Program-made: the position numbers and the translations under genes
Part shown: positions 55,675 through 63,993 of the stretch, one piece after another
How the letters are laid out: each line of letters opens with the position of its first letter
Numbering within the stretch: position 1 is the first letter of the stretch
The notes under the pieces: generated by a model
The model's database searches: none
Told to the model about the DNA's origin: nothing
What the model saw: the letters and a program-made list of their open reading frames with translations, nothing else
Origin: Tessaracoccus oleiagri
GTDB lineage: Bacteria > Actinomycetota > Actinomycetes > Propionibacteriales > Propionibacteriaceae
Length of the DNA stretch: 64,000 bases
Reading direction: 5' to 3'
NCBI RefSeq assembly: GCF_900103275.1
Contig: NZ_FNGP01000005.1
Location: 186,001-250,000 of the forward strand

Positions 55675-56334
55675 TTACCGCCTTGCCCCAACGGGTGGGC
55701 GGACTACCGGCCAGTTTCCGTCCGCATCGGCGATGACCGCAGCGCCCAGCACGCGGCAGCCGGCGGCTAGGAGCGCGCGGTTGGCCTCCGCCAGCGACGC
55801 GCCGGTGGTGACGATGTCGTCGACGATGACCACCGGCCCGGGGACGTGCCCCGCCCGCATGGTGCCCAACGTGTTGGCGGCCCGCGCGCCCGCCCCGAGC
55901 CCCTGCTGGTCGGCGCCCCGGCGTGTCCGCCTGAGCACCCTTCGACTGCCCAAACCAAGCAACCGCGCCGCGCGTCCGGCGAGGCGGGCGCCGTGGTCGA
56001 AGCCTCGGCTGCGCACAGCGGCCGGGCGCGACGGGACCGGCACCAGGATCGCGTCGCCCGGCGGGCCGAGGGCGGCCACCGCGACCGCCAGCCGGATCGC
56101 CAGCGCGCGCTCGAGGTGCAGCGCCCCGTCGTCCTTGTACCTCGGGATGCCGGAGCTCAGGATGGGCCGGTAGTCGTTCGCCGCCACGATGGGAAGGCCG
56201 TCCAACCTTGGCGCCAGGGACGGCGGCTGGTCGAGGGCGTCCCAGCACGACGGGCAGAAGCCCCAGCGCGCCTCGTCGCATCCGGGGCACTGGGCGCCGA
56301 GCAGGAGGTCGGCGAGGGCGTCGATGATTCGCAT
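55675..56334 (-). CDS. comF: ComF family phosphoribosyltransferase-like protein
   Basis: A 219-residue ComF homologue. A short zinc ribbon (CPGC and CPSC at about 15-32) precedes the type I PRTase fold with the PRPP loop VIVDDIVTTGAS (about 173). In naturally competent bacteria ComF aids DNA uptake; in actinobacteria its role is unclear. No other competence genes are visible. ATG at 56334 (MRIIDALAD). Confidence 0.88.
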   Translation of the reverse strand: MRIIDALADLLLGAQCPGCDEARWGFCPSCWDALDQPPSLAPRLDGLPIVAANDYRPILSSGIPRYKDDGALHLERALAIRLAVAVAALGPPGDAILVPVPSRPAAVRSRGFDHGARLAGRAARLLGLGSRRVLRRTRRGADQQGLGAGARAANTLGTMRAGHVPGPVVIVDDIVTTGASLAEANRALLAAGCRVLGAAVIADADGNWPVVRPPVGARR

Positions 56335-56391
56335 GCCCCACTGTGGGCGCGTGGCCGGCCCCGCGTGCACAGTCCACAGCCCCCGGTGGGG

Positions 56392-58071
56392 TCAGCCGGC
56401 GTAGGAGATCGACGCGACCGTCACGTCGGCCTTGCTCCAGCGGTTGGGCGACGAGTAGCGCCACACCTCCCCGCTGCCGGAGCGCAGCGCGATCAGCCCG
56501 CCGCCGGGCCGCGGCAGGGCGGCGACCTGGGTGATGTTCGCGCCCACGCCACCGAGTTCCTCGATCTCCGAGCCGTCGGCGCGCACCACGAACACGTCCT
56601 GCTGGCCGTCCGCGGAGCCTGCGAGGACGAGGGTGGACTCGGAGTTCCACTGCACGTCGGTGATCGCCGTGACGGGGGCCCCGCCGGGGGACAGCACCGG
56701 CAGCTCGCGCCACTTGTCGAGTCGGACCCCCTGGAACAGGGTCATGCGTCCCAGCCGGGTCTCCTCCCCCACCTCCACCACCACCGCGGCGCTGACGCCC
56801 GTCTGGTCGATGGACAGGCCGTGGAACCGCATGCCCTCGGGCAGCTCCGCCGTCACCTCGGAGACGTCACCGCCGGGGCCCACGGAGATCACGCGGGTGT
56901 TGCCCTCCTCGTCGTCCGCCAGCGCGAACAGCCGGCCCAGCACGAACTGGGTGTCCCGGATGCGCTGGTAGCCGGTGACCACCTCCAGCGAGCCGTCGCG
57001 CGGCCCGATCAGGACGCTCCGCCGGTCGGCGGCGACGATGGCGAGCTGGCTCCCGTCGAGCGGGATCGACACCTCGGCGGCGCGCGGCAGGTCGGCGCGC
57101 AGCGGCGCGAAGCCCTGGCCCTCCGTGAACCGCCCCGGGGTCTCGGCGCTCACACCGAAGAGGTCCTGGACGACCGCACGGGTGAGCATCTGGTAACCCT
57201 GCTGGGTGGCGAGCTCGAGCACACCGTCGGCGCTCTGCCCGGGCAGGTCGAAGGCGTTGCCGTCCTGCGTGATGCGCAGCCCCGTGACGCGCGGGATGGC
57301 GGTGAGCGACCACAGCGTCTGGGCGCCCATCCTCCGGCGGGCCTCGTCGCTCATCGACGGATTGAGCCCGCGGAGGTCGACGGTGACGACTCCCTCGTCG
57401 TCGATGGTCGCCCCCTCGAGGCCCAGCCGCACGCCCACCGGGATCGCGTTGACGACGGCTCCCGCCAGCGGCTGGCTCGGGCCGTGCAGCAGGGCGTCCA
57501 CGATCCGGGCCGGCGACACGAGGGACTCCGGCACGGACACGAGGTCAGGGACGACGTGCGAGCCGGTGCGATCCATGAAGTAGATCGTGAGCTGGGAGTA
57601 GAAGCGCTCGAACAGGTAGCGGTTCACCAGGACGCCGGCGGGCGGGTTGCCCACCCGCCACTCGCCGTCCGTCTCGACGAGCCCGAAGTCGTGCTGGATG
57701 GCGCCTCCCCCCGCGAGGAAGTGGCCGCGGTGGTCGAGCTCGCCGACCCGTTCCCCGTAGACCCCGAACCCGGTGAGCGTCTCGACGACCGCGCCGTGGT
57801 AGACGACCGTCGACTCCTCGGGCCGCCAGGTTCGCGCCGCATCGGCGGTGAGGTACTGCCGGGCCACGGAGTAGTCCGACTCCGGGTCGGCCATCGCCAG
57901 CAGGAATCCCTCCAGGATCCGGTTGCCGTCCGCTCCTTCCTGCGGCGGTTGGGGTGCGATGTCGATGCCCGGCGGCTCCGCGGGCATCGGGACCTCCTCG
58001 ACGGGGCCGCTGCTGGGTATCTGGGCGCACCCGGCGAGCAGGAGCCCCAGCAACATGACCAAGACCCTCAT
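56392..58071 (-). CDS. lpqB: lipoprotein LpqB, accessory of MtrAB
   Basis: A 559-residue lipoprotein. Signal MRVLVMLLGLLLAGC with Cys15, then the LpqB N-terminal domain, a GerMN-like domain (about 190-300; VVNAIPVGVRLGLEGATIDD) and a C-terminal beta-propeller-like region. LpqB interacts with MtrB outside the membrane and modulates MtrA signalling. ATGA overlap with mtrB. Confidence 0.93.
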   Translation of the reverse strand: MRVLVMLLGLLLAGCAQIPSSGPVEEVPMPAEPPGIDIAPQPPQEGADGNRILEGFLLAMADPESDYSVARQYLTADAARTWRPEESTVVYHGAVVETLTGFGVYGERVGELDHRGHFLAGGGAIQHDFGLVETDGEWRVGNPPAGVLVNRYLFERFYSQLTIYFMDRTGSHVVPDLVSVPESLVSPARIVDALLHGPSQPLAGAVVNAIPVGVRLGLEGATIDDEGVVTVDLRGLNPSMSDEARRRMGAQTLWSLTAIPRVTGLRITQDGNAFDLPGQSADGVLELATQQGYQMLTRAVVQDLFGVSAETPGRFTEGQGFAPLRADLPRAAEVSIPLDGSQLAIVAADRRSVLIGPRDGSLEVVTGYQRIRDTQFVLGRLFALADDEEGNTRVISVGPGGDVSEVTAELPEGMRFHGLSIDQTGVSAAVVVEVGEETRLGRMTLFQGVRLDKWRELPVLSPGGAPVTAITDVQWNSESTLVLAGSADGQQDVFVVRADGSEIEELGGVGANITQVAALPRPGGGLIALRSGSGEVWRYSSPNRWSKADVTVASISYAG

Positions 58072-59630
58072 CGTCTGCTCCCCTGGTCGTCCACCGGCAC
58101 CACCGGCAGCGGGGAGGCCAGCACCTTGTGGTCGCGGCTGCGCGGGAGGGTGAGCCGGAACTGGGCTCCGCGGCCAGGCCGTCCCCACGCCGACAACCAG
58201 CCGCGGTGGAGCTTGGCGTCCTCGAGCGAGATGGCGAGCCCGAGCCCGGAACCGCCGACGACCCGTGTCCTGGAGGGGTCGGCGCGCCAGAAGCGGTCGA
58301 ACACCTGTGCCGACTGCTCCGCCTCGAAGCCGACGCCGTGGTCGCGCACGGTCACGGCGACCGTGTCCTCGTCCGCCGCCACGGTCACGTCCACCGGTCG
58401 TCCGCGCCCGTGCTCGATCGCATTGCTGAGCAGGTTCCGCAGGATCCGGCGTACGCGTCGGGCGTCGATCTCCGCGGTGGCGTCCTCGGTCGTGCGACGC
58501 AGCCGGATCTCGATCCCCTGCCGCTCGGCGAGTGGCCGGTGCGCCTCGATCTCGTCGGCCACGATGGCCGCCAGGTCATGGTCGTCGAGCGCCAGCACCG
58601 CGGCACCGGCATCGAAGCGGGAGATCTCGAGCAGGTCGGCGAGCAGCACGTCGAACCGCTCGATCTCGAACCACATGAGTTCCACCGTCCGGCGTGCCGA
58701 GGGGCCGAGGTCGTCGCGGGACTCGTAGAGCATGTCCGCCGCCATCTTGATCGTCGTGAGTGGGGTGCGCAGTTCGTGCGAGACGTCGCTCACGAACTGC
58801 CGCTGCACCGCCGAGAGGCTCTCCAGCTGGCGGATCCGCGCCTGGAGTTCCTCGGCCATCTGGTTCATCGACTCGGCGAGCGAGGCCAGTTCGTCGGAGC
58901 CCTTGACCTTCATGCGCTCGTCGAGCTGGCCCGACGCCAGCCGCAGGGCGGTGACGCTGGCCCGTCGTACCGGGCTCACCACCTGCCACGTGACGAGGTA
59001 GACGATGAGCCCGATGGCGAGAGCCAGCAGCACGAAGGTGGCGGCCACGGCGGACTGCAGCACCTGGAGCACCTGCAGCTCCGACGTCATGGGGAAGACG
59101 TAGAACACCGGGACCCGGTCGCCACCGGCGGTCACGAGGGTGGTGCCTATGGCCAGCCCCGGCTCGTCGCCCACCTCCGGGTCGGTCCACCGCACGCTCG
59201 TCGGACTGATGAACAGACCGTCCCGCGCCGTGACGGTCTCGACCAGGTCGGCGGGGACCGACTCCGCGGTGATCCCGCGGGAGACCAGCGTCGACGTCGG
59301 CGCCTGGATGACCATCATGTACTGCGTGGTCTGAGCGCCGGCCTGGTCCGCGAGGCGGTTCAGCGCCTCGGACACGGCCACGCTGCGCGACTCCGGCGCA
59401 CGGAGCTGCTGCTGCATGAAGGCGTGCACGCCGACAGCCTCGTTCACCGCGGCCTGGCGCTTCGCGTCGACGATGCCGCCGGCGGCCATCTCCAGCAGGA
59501 TGTAGCCGGCGAGCCCGAGCACCGCCAGCGTGGAGACGGCGGTCGTGATGAGCACACGCCCCGGCAGCGACGACCACCAGAGGCTGCGCAACCGGCGACG
59601 CCGCTCAGTCGGCGACTGGTTCGCCCGCAC
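58068..59630 (-). CDS. mtrB: sensor histidine kinase MtrB
   Basis: A 520-residue kinase. Two membrane spans (about 24-48 and 190-215) frame an extracytoplasmic sensor domain; HAMP (215-270), HisKA with the phospho-His in VSDVSHELRTPLTTIK (about 286) and HATPase_c with RNLLSNAIEHGRG, DHGVGF and GSGLGLAI follow. GTG start lies 26 bp inside the end of mtrA. MtrAB regulates cell-wall hydrolases and division in actinobacteria. Confidence 0.95.
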   Translation of the reverse strand: MRANQSPTERRRRLRSLWWSSLPGRVLITTAVSTLAVLGLAGYILLEMAAGGIVDAKRQAAVNEAVGVHAFMQQQLRAPESRSVAVSEALNRLADQAGAQTTQYMMVIQAPTSTLVSRGITAESVPADLVETVTARDGLFISPTSVRWTDPEVGDEPGLAIGTTLVTAGGDRVPVFYVFPMTSELQVLQVLQSAVAATFVLLALAIGLIVYLVTWQVVSPVRRASVTALRLASGQLDERMKVKGSDELASLAESMNQMAEELQARIRQLESLSAVQRQFVSDVSHELRTPLTTIKMAADMLYESRDDLGPSARRTVELMWFEIERFDVLLADLLEISRFDAGAAVLALDDHDLAAIVADEIEAHRPLAERQGIEIRLRRTTEDATAEIDARRVRRILRNLLSNAIEHGRGRPVDVTVAADEDTVAVTVRDHGVGFEAEQSAQVFDRFWRADPSRTRVVGGSGLGLAISLEDAKLHRGWLSAWGRPGRGAQFRLTLPRSRDHKVLASPLPVVPVDDQGSRR

Positions 59631-60297
59631 GGTAGCCGATGCCCCGCACCGTGATGATGATCTCCGGATTCTCCGGGTCCTTCTCCACCTTCGCGCGGAG
59701 GCGCTGGACGTGGACGTTGACGAGCCTCGTGTCGGCGGCGTTGCGGTACCCCCAGACCTCGTCGAGGAGCTCCTCGCGGGTGAACACCTGCGCCGGGCGC
59801 TTCGCCAGGGCGAGCAGCAACTCGAACTCCAGCGGGGTGAGCGGCAGCAGCTGGTCGCCTCGCTTCACGGAGTGCGCCGAGACGGAGATCGTGAGGTCGC
59901 CGATGCGGCGGATGTCCTCGCCGTCGTCGGCGGCGCGCCGTAGCCGGGTCCAGATCCGTGCGACGAGTTCCTTGACCTTGAAGGGCTTCGCCACGTAGTC
60001 GTCGGCCCCCGCCTCGAGCCCCGCGACCACGTCGGCGGTGTCGGACTTGGCGGTGAGCATGACGATCGGGACGCCGGAGTGCTGCCGGATGGCGCGGCAC
60101 ACCGACACCCCGTCGATGCCGGGGAGCATGAGGTCGAGCAGGACGAGGTCGGGCCTGGACCGGCGGAACTCCGTCAGGGCCGCGTCGCCGCTGGCCGCGC
60201 GAACCGTCTCGAAGCCCTCCTGGCGCAGCACGATCTGCAGCATCTCGGACAGGGCAGCATCGTCATCGACGATGAGAATCCGCTTGGGCTCGGTCAA
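59605..60297 (-). CDS. mtrA: response regulator MtrA
   Basis: A 230-residue OmpR/PhoB-type regulator. Receiver with acidic pocket VDDD, phospho-Asp in LLDLMLPG (about 53) and Lys in KPFKVKELVAR; winged helix with VWGYRNAADTRLVNVHVQRL. TTG start (TEPKRILIVDDD) is fixed by AGGAGG 6 nt upstream. A TAAGCT -10 lies at 60319-60324. Confidence 0.96.
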   Translation of the reverse strand: MTEPKRILIVDDDAALSEMLQIVLRQEGFETVRAASGDAALTEFRRSRPDLVLLDLMLPGIDGVSVCRAIRQHSGVPIVMLTAKSDTADVVAGLEAGADDYVAKPFKVKELVARIWTRLRRAADDGEDIRRIGDLTISVSAHSVKRGDQLLPLTPLEFELLLALAKRPAQVFTREELLDEVWGYRNAADTRLVNVHVQRLRAKVEKDPENPEIIITVRGIGYRAGEPVAD

Positions 60298-60318
60298 GAC
60301 CCACCTCCTGTGCAGCAA

Positions 60319-60324
60319 AGCTTA
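60319..60324 (-). promoter_or_regulatory. -10 element of mtrA
   Basis: TAAGCT on the minus strand, about 22 nt before the TTG start, in the 56-bp gap to the upstream ESX-like operon. Confidence 0.45.
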
Positions 60325-60353
60325 GCGGGCGGGTCCACACGAGGAGGGAAGCG

Positions 60354-61112
60354 TCAGCCGCCGGTGCGTCCCCGGCCCCGGCTGGCGTTGATCTGCTGGC
60401 TGACGCCCACCATGCTCGCGGTCAGCGCGAACTCCTGCGGTTTCCATGGGAAGCCCGAGGCCACCGCCTCGAGGTAGGCCGCCTTGCCGCGCAGCAGCCC
60501 AGCCAACATCGGCGTCCGGGTGCACAGACCGAACCCGGCAGGCCTGGGGAACGGCGCCCGCATGGCCATGGTGCCCCCGCCGAGCACCGTCTGCTTCAGG
60601 GTGGAGCCGACCAGCATGAAGATCATCCTCGTCAGCTGCTCCGCCCCGGAGAGCGTGCCGGGCATCTTCGCCATGGCCTCGGTGAGTTGCACGTGGCGAC
60701 GGCGGAGATCCTCCCCGAATGCCTGCTTCTGCTCTGCCGCGTCCCCGGTCCAGAAGCTGTCGCGACTGAGCCCCTGCGTGGCGCGGATCTGTTCACCGAT
60801 CGACTCGGCCTCCTTCGCCATCTCGCTCCAGCGTCGCTCGTTCTCGGCGAGCAGGCGCAGCGACTCGCTGCTCTTGGCCAGCCAGCCGTCGGTGACCCGA
60901 TGGATCGTCGCCGTGGCGGCATCGCATTCGGCCTTGGCGGCGTGGATCCGGGGACCCGCGGCCATGGCGGCGGCCAGGCCCGGCATGGGGAACAGCAGCG
61001 CCGCCGAGGCGGCGATCGTGAGTTGCATCTCGATGAGGTCGAAGGCGAACGCCGTGTTCACGAGCTGGTCGATCTTCGCCGCGTCGGCCTGGATCCCTGC
61101 GTACTCGTTCAT
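60354..61112 (-). CDS. WXG100-superfamily-like protein with hydrophobic segments
   Basis: A 252-residue protein, mostly helical. A hydrophobic stretch at about 30-52, long helices at 56-118, then FWTGDAAEQKQAF (W121-T-G123), the W-x-G turn and following helix of WXG100/PPE-type secreted proteins, and a second long helix to about 150. The C-terminal 90 residues are less regular. Third gene of a coupled operon (TGATG with the preceding gene). It may be exported or act with an ESX system; none is in the window. Confidence 0.62.
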   Translation of the reverse strand: MNEYAGIQADAAKIDQLVNTAFAFDLIEMQLTIAASAALLFPMPGLAAAMAAGPRIHAAKAECDAATATIHRVTDGWLAKSSESLRLLAENERRWSEMAKEAESIGEQIRATQGLSRDSFWTGDAAEQKQAFGEDLRRRHVQLTEAMAKMPGTLSGAEQLTRMIFMLVGSTLKQTVLGGGTMAMRAPFPRPAGFGLCTRTPMLAGLLRGKAAYLEAVASGFPWKPQEFALTASMVGVSQQINASRGRGRTGG

Positions 61113-62686
61113 CAGTCGTTGATCCTTCCGGCGATGGCAGAGCCCGCGTCCTCGTTGGCGTCGTAACTCGCCGCGTTCTGGTCGAGGCCCCCGGCGGTGT
61201 ACTGCGATTCCGTCCCGGCCTCCTGCGCAGACTCCGCAGAGGCGTCCTGCACTGCGGCGTAGGGCCGCACCATGGCGCTCAGCACCCCGAATGTCGGCGC
61301 GGGATCGGGAAGGGACTCGACGTCCTTCGCCAGCTGTCCCTGGCGCTCCGCGATCTCCTCCCACTCCTGCGACTCGTCGCGGAGTTCGTCGGTCCGCACG
61401 GAGTAGTCCTGGCCGGACGCGGACCCGCCCGACGAGTAGCCGCCCGCGGAGTAGCCGCCGGTTCCGGGACTCCCGTAGGACGGGCCCCCAGCCGTCTGGC
61501 CGGAGAGACCGCCGGTACCCGAGCCGGAGTGCGAACCGCCTCCCCCGGACCACCCCGTGCCCGAGACGCCGCCGCCACCGGAGGACCAGCCCCCACCGTC
61601 TGCGCTGCCGCCCTGTGCCGACGGGGACGACACCGACCCGCCGCCGGTGGTCGTGTAACCGCCCCCGCCGCCACCCGGATACGAGCCACCGCCCGTCGTG
61701 CTGGACCCGCCCGTGCGGTCGTGGGCGGCCTCCCAACGGGTGCGTTCCCAGTCGCTGACCACACCGTCGCCGTCGAGGTCCGCGGCCGCGGGCGCGGAGC
61801 TGCGCAGCGGACCGGCCGTGCCCGCCTGGACGTAGTAGGGATTGGGGTAGAGGTTGCCGTCGGGGCCCACGACGAAGGGTTGGTCGGAGTCGATGCCGAG
61901 GCGGCGGATGGTCTCGTCGAGGGTGGCCCCGTCGATCCCGGCGCCGGAACCGGCGCCCGCGGCCAGCACCCCGGTGGCAGGGGGAGACATCAGCGCGCCG
62001 CTGGCTCTGGCGGCGCCGAGGCCCTGGACGAGGTTCAGCGGGAGGTTGCCCTGCTGGGCGGCCGAGAGCGCGGCCTGCACAGTGAGGGCGGGCTGTTGGG
62101 CGGCGAGACCCGACGAGGCGCCGACGCCCCCGACCGTCGCCCCGGGCAGGGTCGTGGCAGGAGCACCGGTGCCTCCGCCCATCGGGACGAACGGCGCCAT
62201 GCCGCCGCCCGCGTCCTTGCGCCCGCGCGTCCCCGATCCCCGCAGCGCCATGCCGGCGGGCGAGGCGGTCTCCCGGGCGTCCTCGTCGTCAAGGGCCAGC
62301 CCGGGGACGTTGTCCGGATTGTCGTAGGCGCCCCACGGGTCCTCACCCGGGGCGGTCGGCTGGGAGGCCGTCAACTGCTCGTCGCCGAAGCGCACCGGAT
62401 CCTCCGACGGGGTCGGTGCCGCTGCCGCGCCGAAGGCGGCGGAGGCCGCGGCCGCCGGCGCACCCATGCCGGGAGACGGTGCGGGCATGGCGGCGGGACC
62501 CGGCGCGACAGCACCGGCGGGGGCGCCGCCGGCGGTGGAGCCGCCGGGAAGCGGCACCGGTCCGCGAGCGTCCTTGCGCTCGTCCTTGCGTCGCGCCACC
62601 GCGCGGTAGTGGAGCTGGGCCTCCTGCTGTGCCTGGTCGAGCACGTCGTCCTCGATCGGCTGGGTCTGGCGGTCGTGGTCCGTCAT
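61112..62686 (-). CDS. EspC-like protein with EF-hand and Gly/Ser-rich linker
   Basis: A 524-residue modular protein. A charged N terminus (1-45) with a basic RRKDERKD patch, an Ala/Pro/Gly-rich region (46-250), a perfect EF-hand loop D303-L-D-G-D-G-V-V-S-D-W-E314, a very Gly/Ser-rich linker (325-427), and a C-terminal domain (428-524) with the VRTDELRDESQEWEEIAERQ and NAASYDANED segments of the ESX-associated EspC/WXG-like family. Probably a type VII secretion-linked protein. ATGA coupling to the first gene. Confidence 0.65.
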   Translation of the reverse strand: MTDHDRQTQPIEDDVLDQAQQEAQLHYRAVARRKDERKDARGPVPLPGGSTAGGAPAGAVAPGPAAMPAPSPGMGAPAAAASAAFGAAAAPTPSEDPVRFGDEQLTASQPTAPGEDPWGAYDNPDNVPGLALDDEDARETASPAGMALRGSGTRGRKDAGGGMAPFVPMGGGTGAPATTLPGATVGGVGASSGLAAQQPALTVQAALSAAQQGNLPLNLVQGLGAARASGALMSPPATGVLAAGAGSGAGIDGATLDETIRRLGIDSDQPFVVGPDGNLYPNPYYVQAGTAGPLRSSAPAAADLDGDGVVSDWERTRWEAAHDRTGGSSTTGGGSYPGGGGGGYTTTGGGSVSSPSAQGGSADGGGWSSGGGGVSGTGWSGGGGSHSGSGTGGLSGQTAGGPSYGSPGTGGYSAGGYSSGGSASGQDYSVRTDELRDESQEWEEIAERQGQLAKDVESLPDPAPTFGVLSAMVRPYAAVQDASAESAQEAGTESQYTAGGLDQNAASYDANEDAGSAIAGRIND

Positions 62687-63372
62687 GCGATCCCCCTCGA
62701 CATCAGCGAGTGCAGCGCCGCCTGGAGGTAGCGGAACTCGGCGGCGAGCTCCTCGCGCTCCCCCGCGACGAAGGTGGGCGGCACGTAGCGTTCATAGGCA
62801 CGCCGGTGCGCCGCCAGGACGTGCTCGCCGATCTCGCCCGCTTCCGCGGTGGCCAGCCACGACCGGTCGATCTCGACGAGTTCGGTGAGCCCGGCGAGGG
62901 AGAGCGTGACGGTGACCCGTCCGCCGGCGCTGGAGGCGGTCACCCGCTGCCCCTCGAAATCCGCCCAGCGGACGTTCTCGGGGGCGCGCGCCTCCAACTC
63001 GTTGAAGCGGTCGGTCAGCGACGCGAAGCGTTCCTCGAGTTGGTCGAAGGTGCCGTTGTACTCGACGTCCACCGGCTCCTCGTCGGGGATCCGCAGGTCC
63101 CCCTCCGTGCCGAAGCGGACGTTCGCCAGGAAGAAGGCCTCGCCGAAGGCGTCGGCCAAGGGCCGACCCGCCAGCCGGTCGCGCCAACGGGGCGACACGC
63201 GGACCCGCTCCAGGCGCCGGCTCTCCCGGTCGACCCAGATGCGCACGGCCTGCCGCGCGTCGGCGAAGCCATGGGAGAACCGCCAAGTGTCCGACGGGGT
63301 TTCGGTGGTCTCGTCAGCGTCCCGCAGCACCTGCGGGGCCAGCAATTCGTCTTCGAGCAATTCGTCCGACAC
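62683..63372 (-). CDS. YbaB/EbfC-like protein, apparently duplicated
   Basis: A 229-residue protein. Residues 110-198 look like a YbaB fold: a helix (FDQLEERFASLTDRFNELEA), a beta hairpin ASSAGGRVTVTLSLAGLTEL and a helix EHVLAAHRRAYERY. Residues 40-86 repeat the hairpin-helix pattern. YbaB proteins bind DNA, but YbaB-like proteins also occur in ESX clusters. GTG at 63372 is chosen because GAGGGAGG lies 5 nt upstream; a TTG 33 bp earlier lacks this. First gene of the trio. Confidence 0.6.
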   Translation of the reverse strand: MSDELLEDELLAPQVLRDADETTETPSDTWRFSHGFADARQAVRIWVDRESRRLERVRVSPRWRDRLAGRPLADAFGEAFFLANVRFGTEGDLRIPDEEPVDVEYNGTFDQLEERFASLTDRFNELEARAPENVRWADFEGQRVTASSAGGRVTVTLSLAGLTELVEIDRSWLATAEAGEIGEHVLAAHRRAYERYVPPTFVAGEREELAAEFRYLQAALHSLMSRGIA

Positions 63373-63429
63373 CCAGGCCTCCCTCGTTTTGGCGACGCCA
63401 GTCAATCATGGTCCGGGGTCAGTCGCGAC

Positions 63430-63993
63430 TCAGTTGAACATCGGAGTGCCGGTCCAGGTCGACCACCGTGCGGACGCTCCCCCGAGACGACGCAGCACGC
63501 GGCGCCAGAGGCCGGTGGGCAGCCCGAACACCTCCTCCGACCGGGCCTTCGTGCGCACCCAGAAGCCGCGGATCAACTCGCCTTCGAGTTGCCCGCCCTC
63601 CCAGCCGGCCAGGCCCACGTACATGCGCACGTGGGCGAACGCGCCCTCCACGAGCTCGACGGGGGTGTCCAGGTCCACGATGCCGACGTCGTCGAACAGC
63701 GGCTTCCACCCGGGAGGGCCGGCTTGCGCGTTGGCGAGCTGCGCCAACGCCACTACGGCCTGCTCCGACACGGGCCCGCCCTCGAAGGGCACCGCCGGCG
63801 GCGACAGGAGGGGTGCCCAGTCGGCCAGCGGGGATGGCACGTCCATCTCGCTCACGCGGTTGAGCACGACGCCGAGCGTGCCCGATTCGTTGTGCTCGAG
63901 GATGAGGACGACGCTCCGGTCGAAGAACCCGCCCTTGCCGGGGTCGGCCGCGATCAGCAGCTGGCCGGCGCGAGGAGGTCCGAGCTTGTCCAT
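63430..63993 (-). CDS. YqgE/AlgH family protein (UPF0301)
   Basis: A 187-residue YqgE/AlgH protein: GQLLIAADPGKGGFFDRSVV at the N terminus, GTLGVVLNRVSEM, FEGGPVSEQAV and VRMYVGLAGWEGGQLEGEL are the family blocks. Widely conserved, biochemical function unknown. The C terminus (ASARWSTWTGTPMFN) is slightly longer than usual. Upstream context is cut by the window end; it is followed by the ESX-like operon after about 57 bp. Confidence 0.92.
   Translation of the reverse strand: MDKLGPPRAGQLLIAADPGKGGFFDRSVVLILEHNESGTLGVVLNRVSEMDVPSPLADWAPLLSPPAVPFEGGPVSEQAVVALAQLANAQAGPPGWKPLFDDVGIVDLDTPVELVEGAFAHVRMYVGLAGWEGGQLEGELIRGFWVRTKARSEEVFGLPTGLWRRVLRRLGGASARWSTWTGTPMFN

Noticed and set aside
61140-62690. 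Gly/Ser-rich tract considered as a DNA repeat or CRISPR-like array
   Set aside because: The repetition is at the amino-acid level with irregular spacing; there are no identical repeats or spacers. No CRISPR array is seen anywhere in the window.
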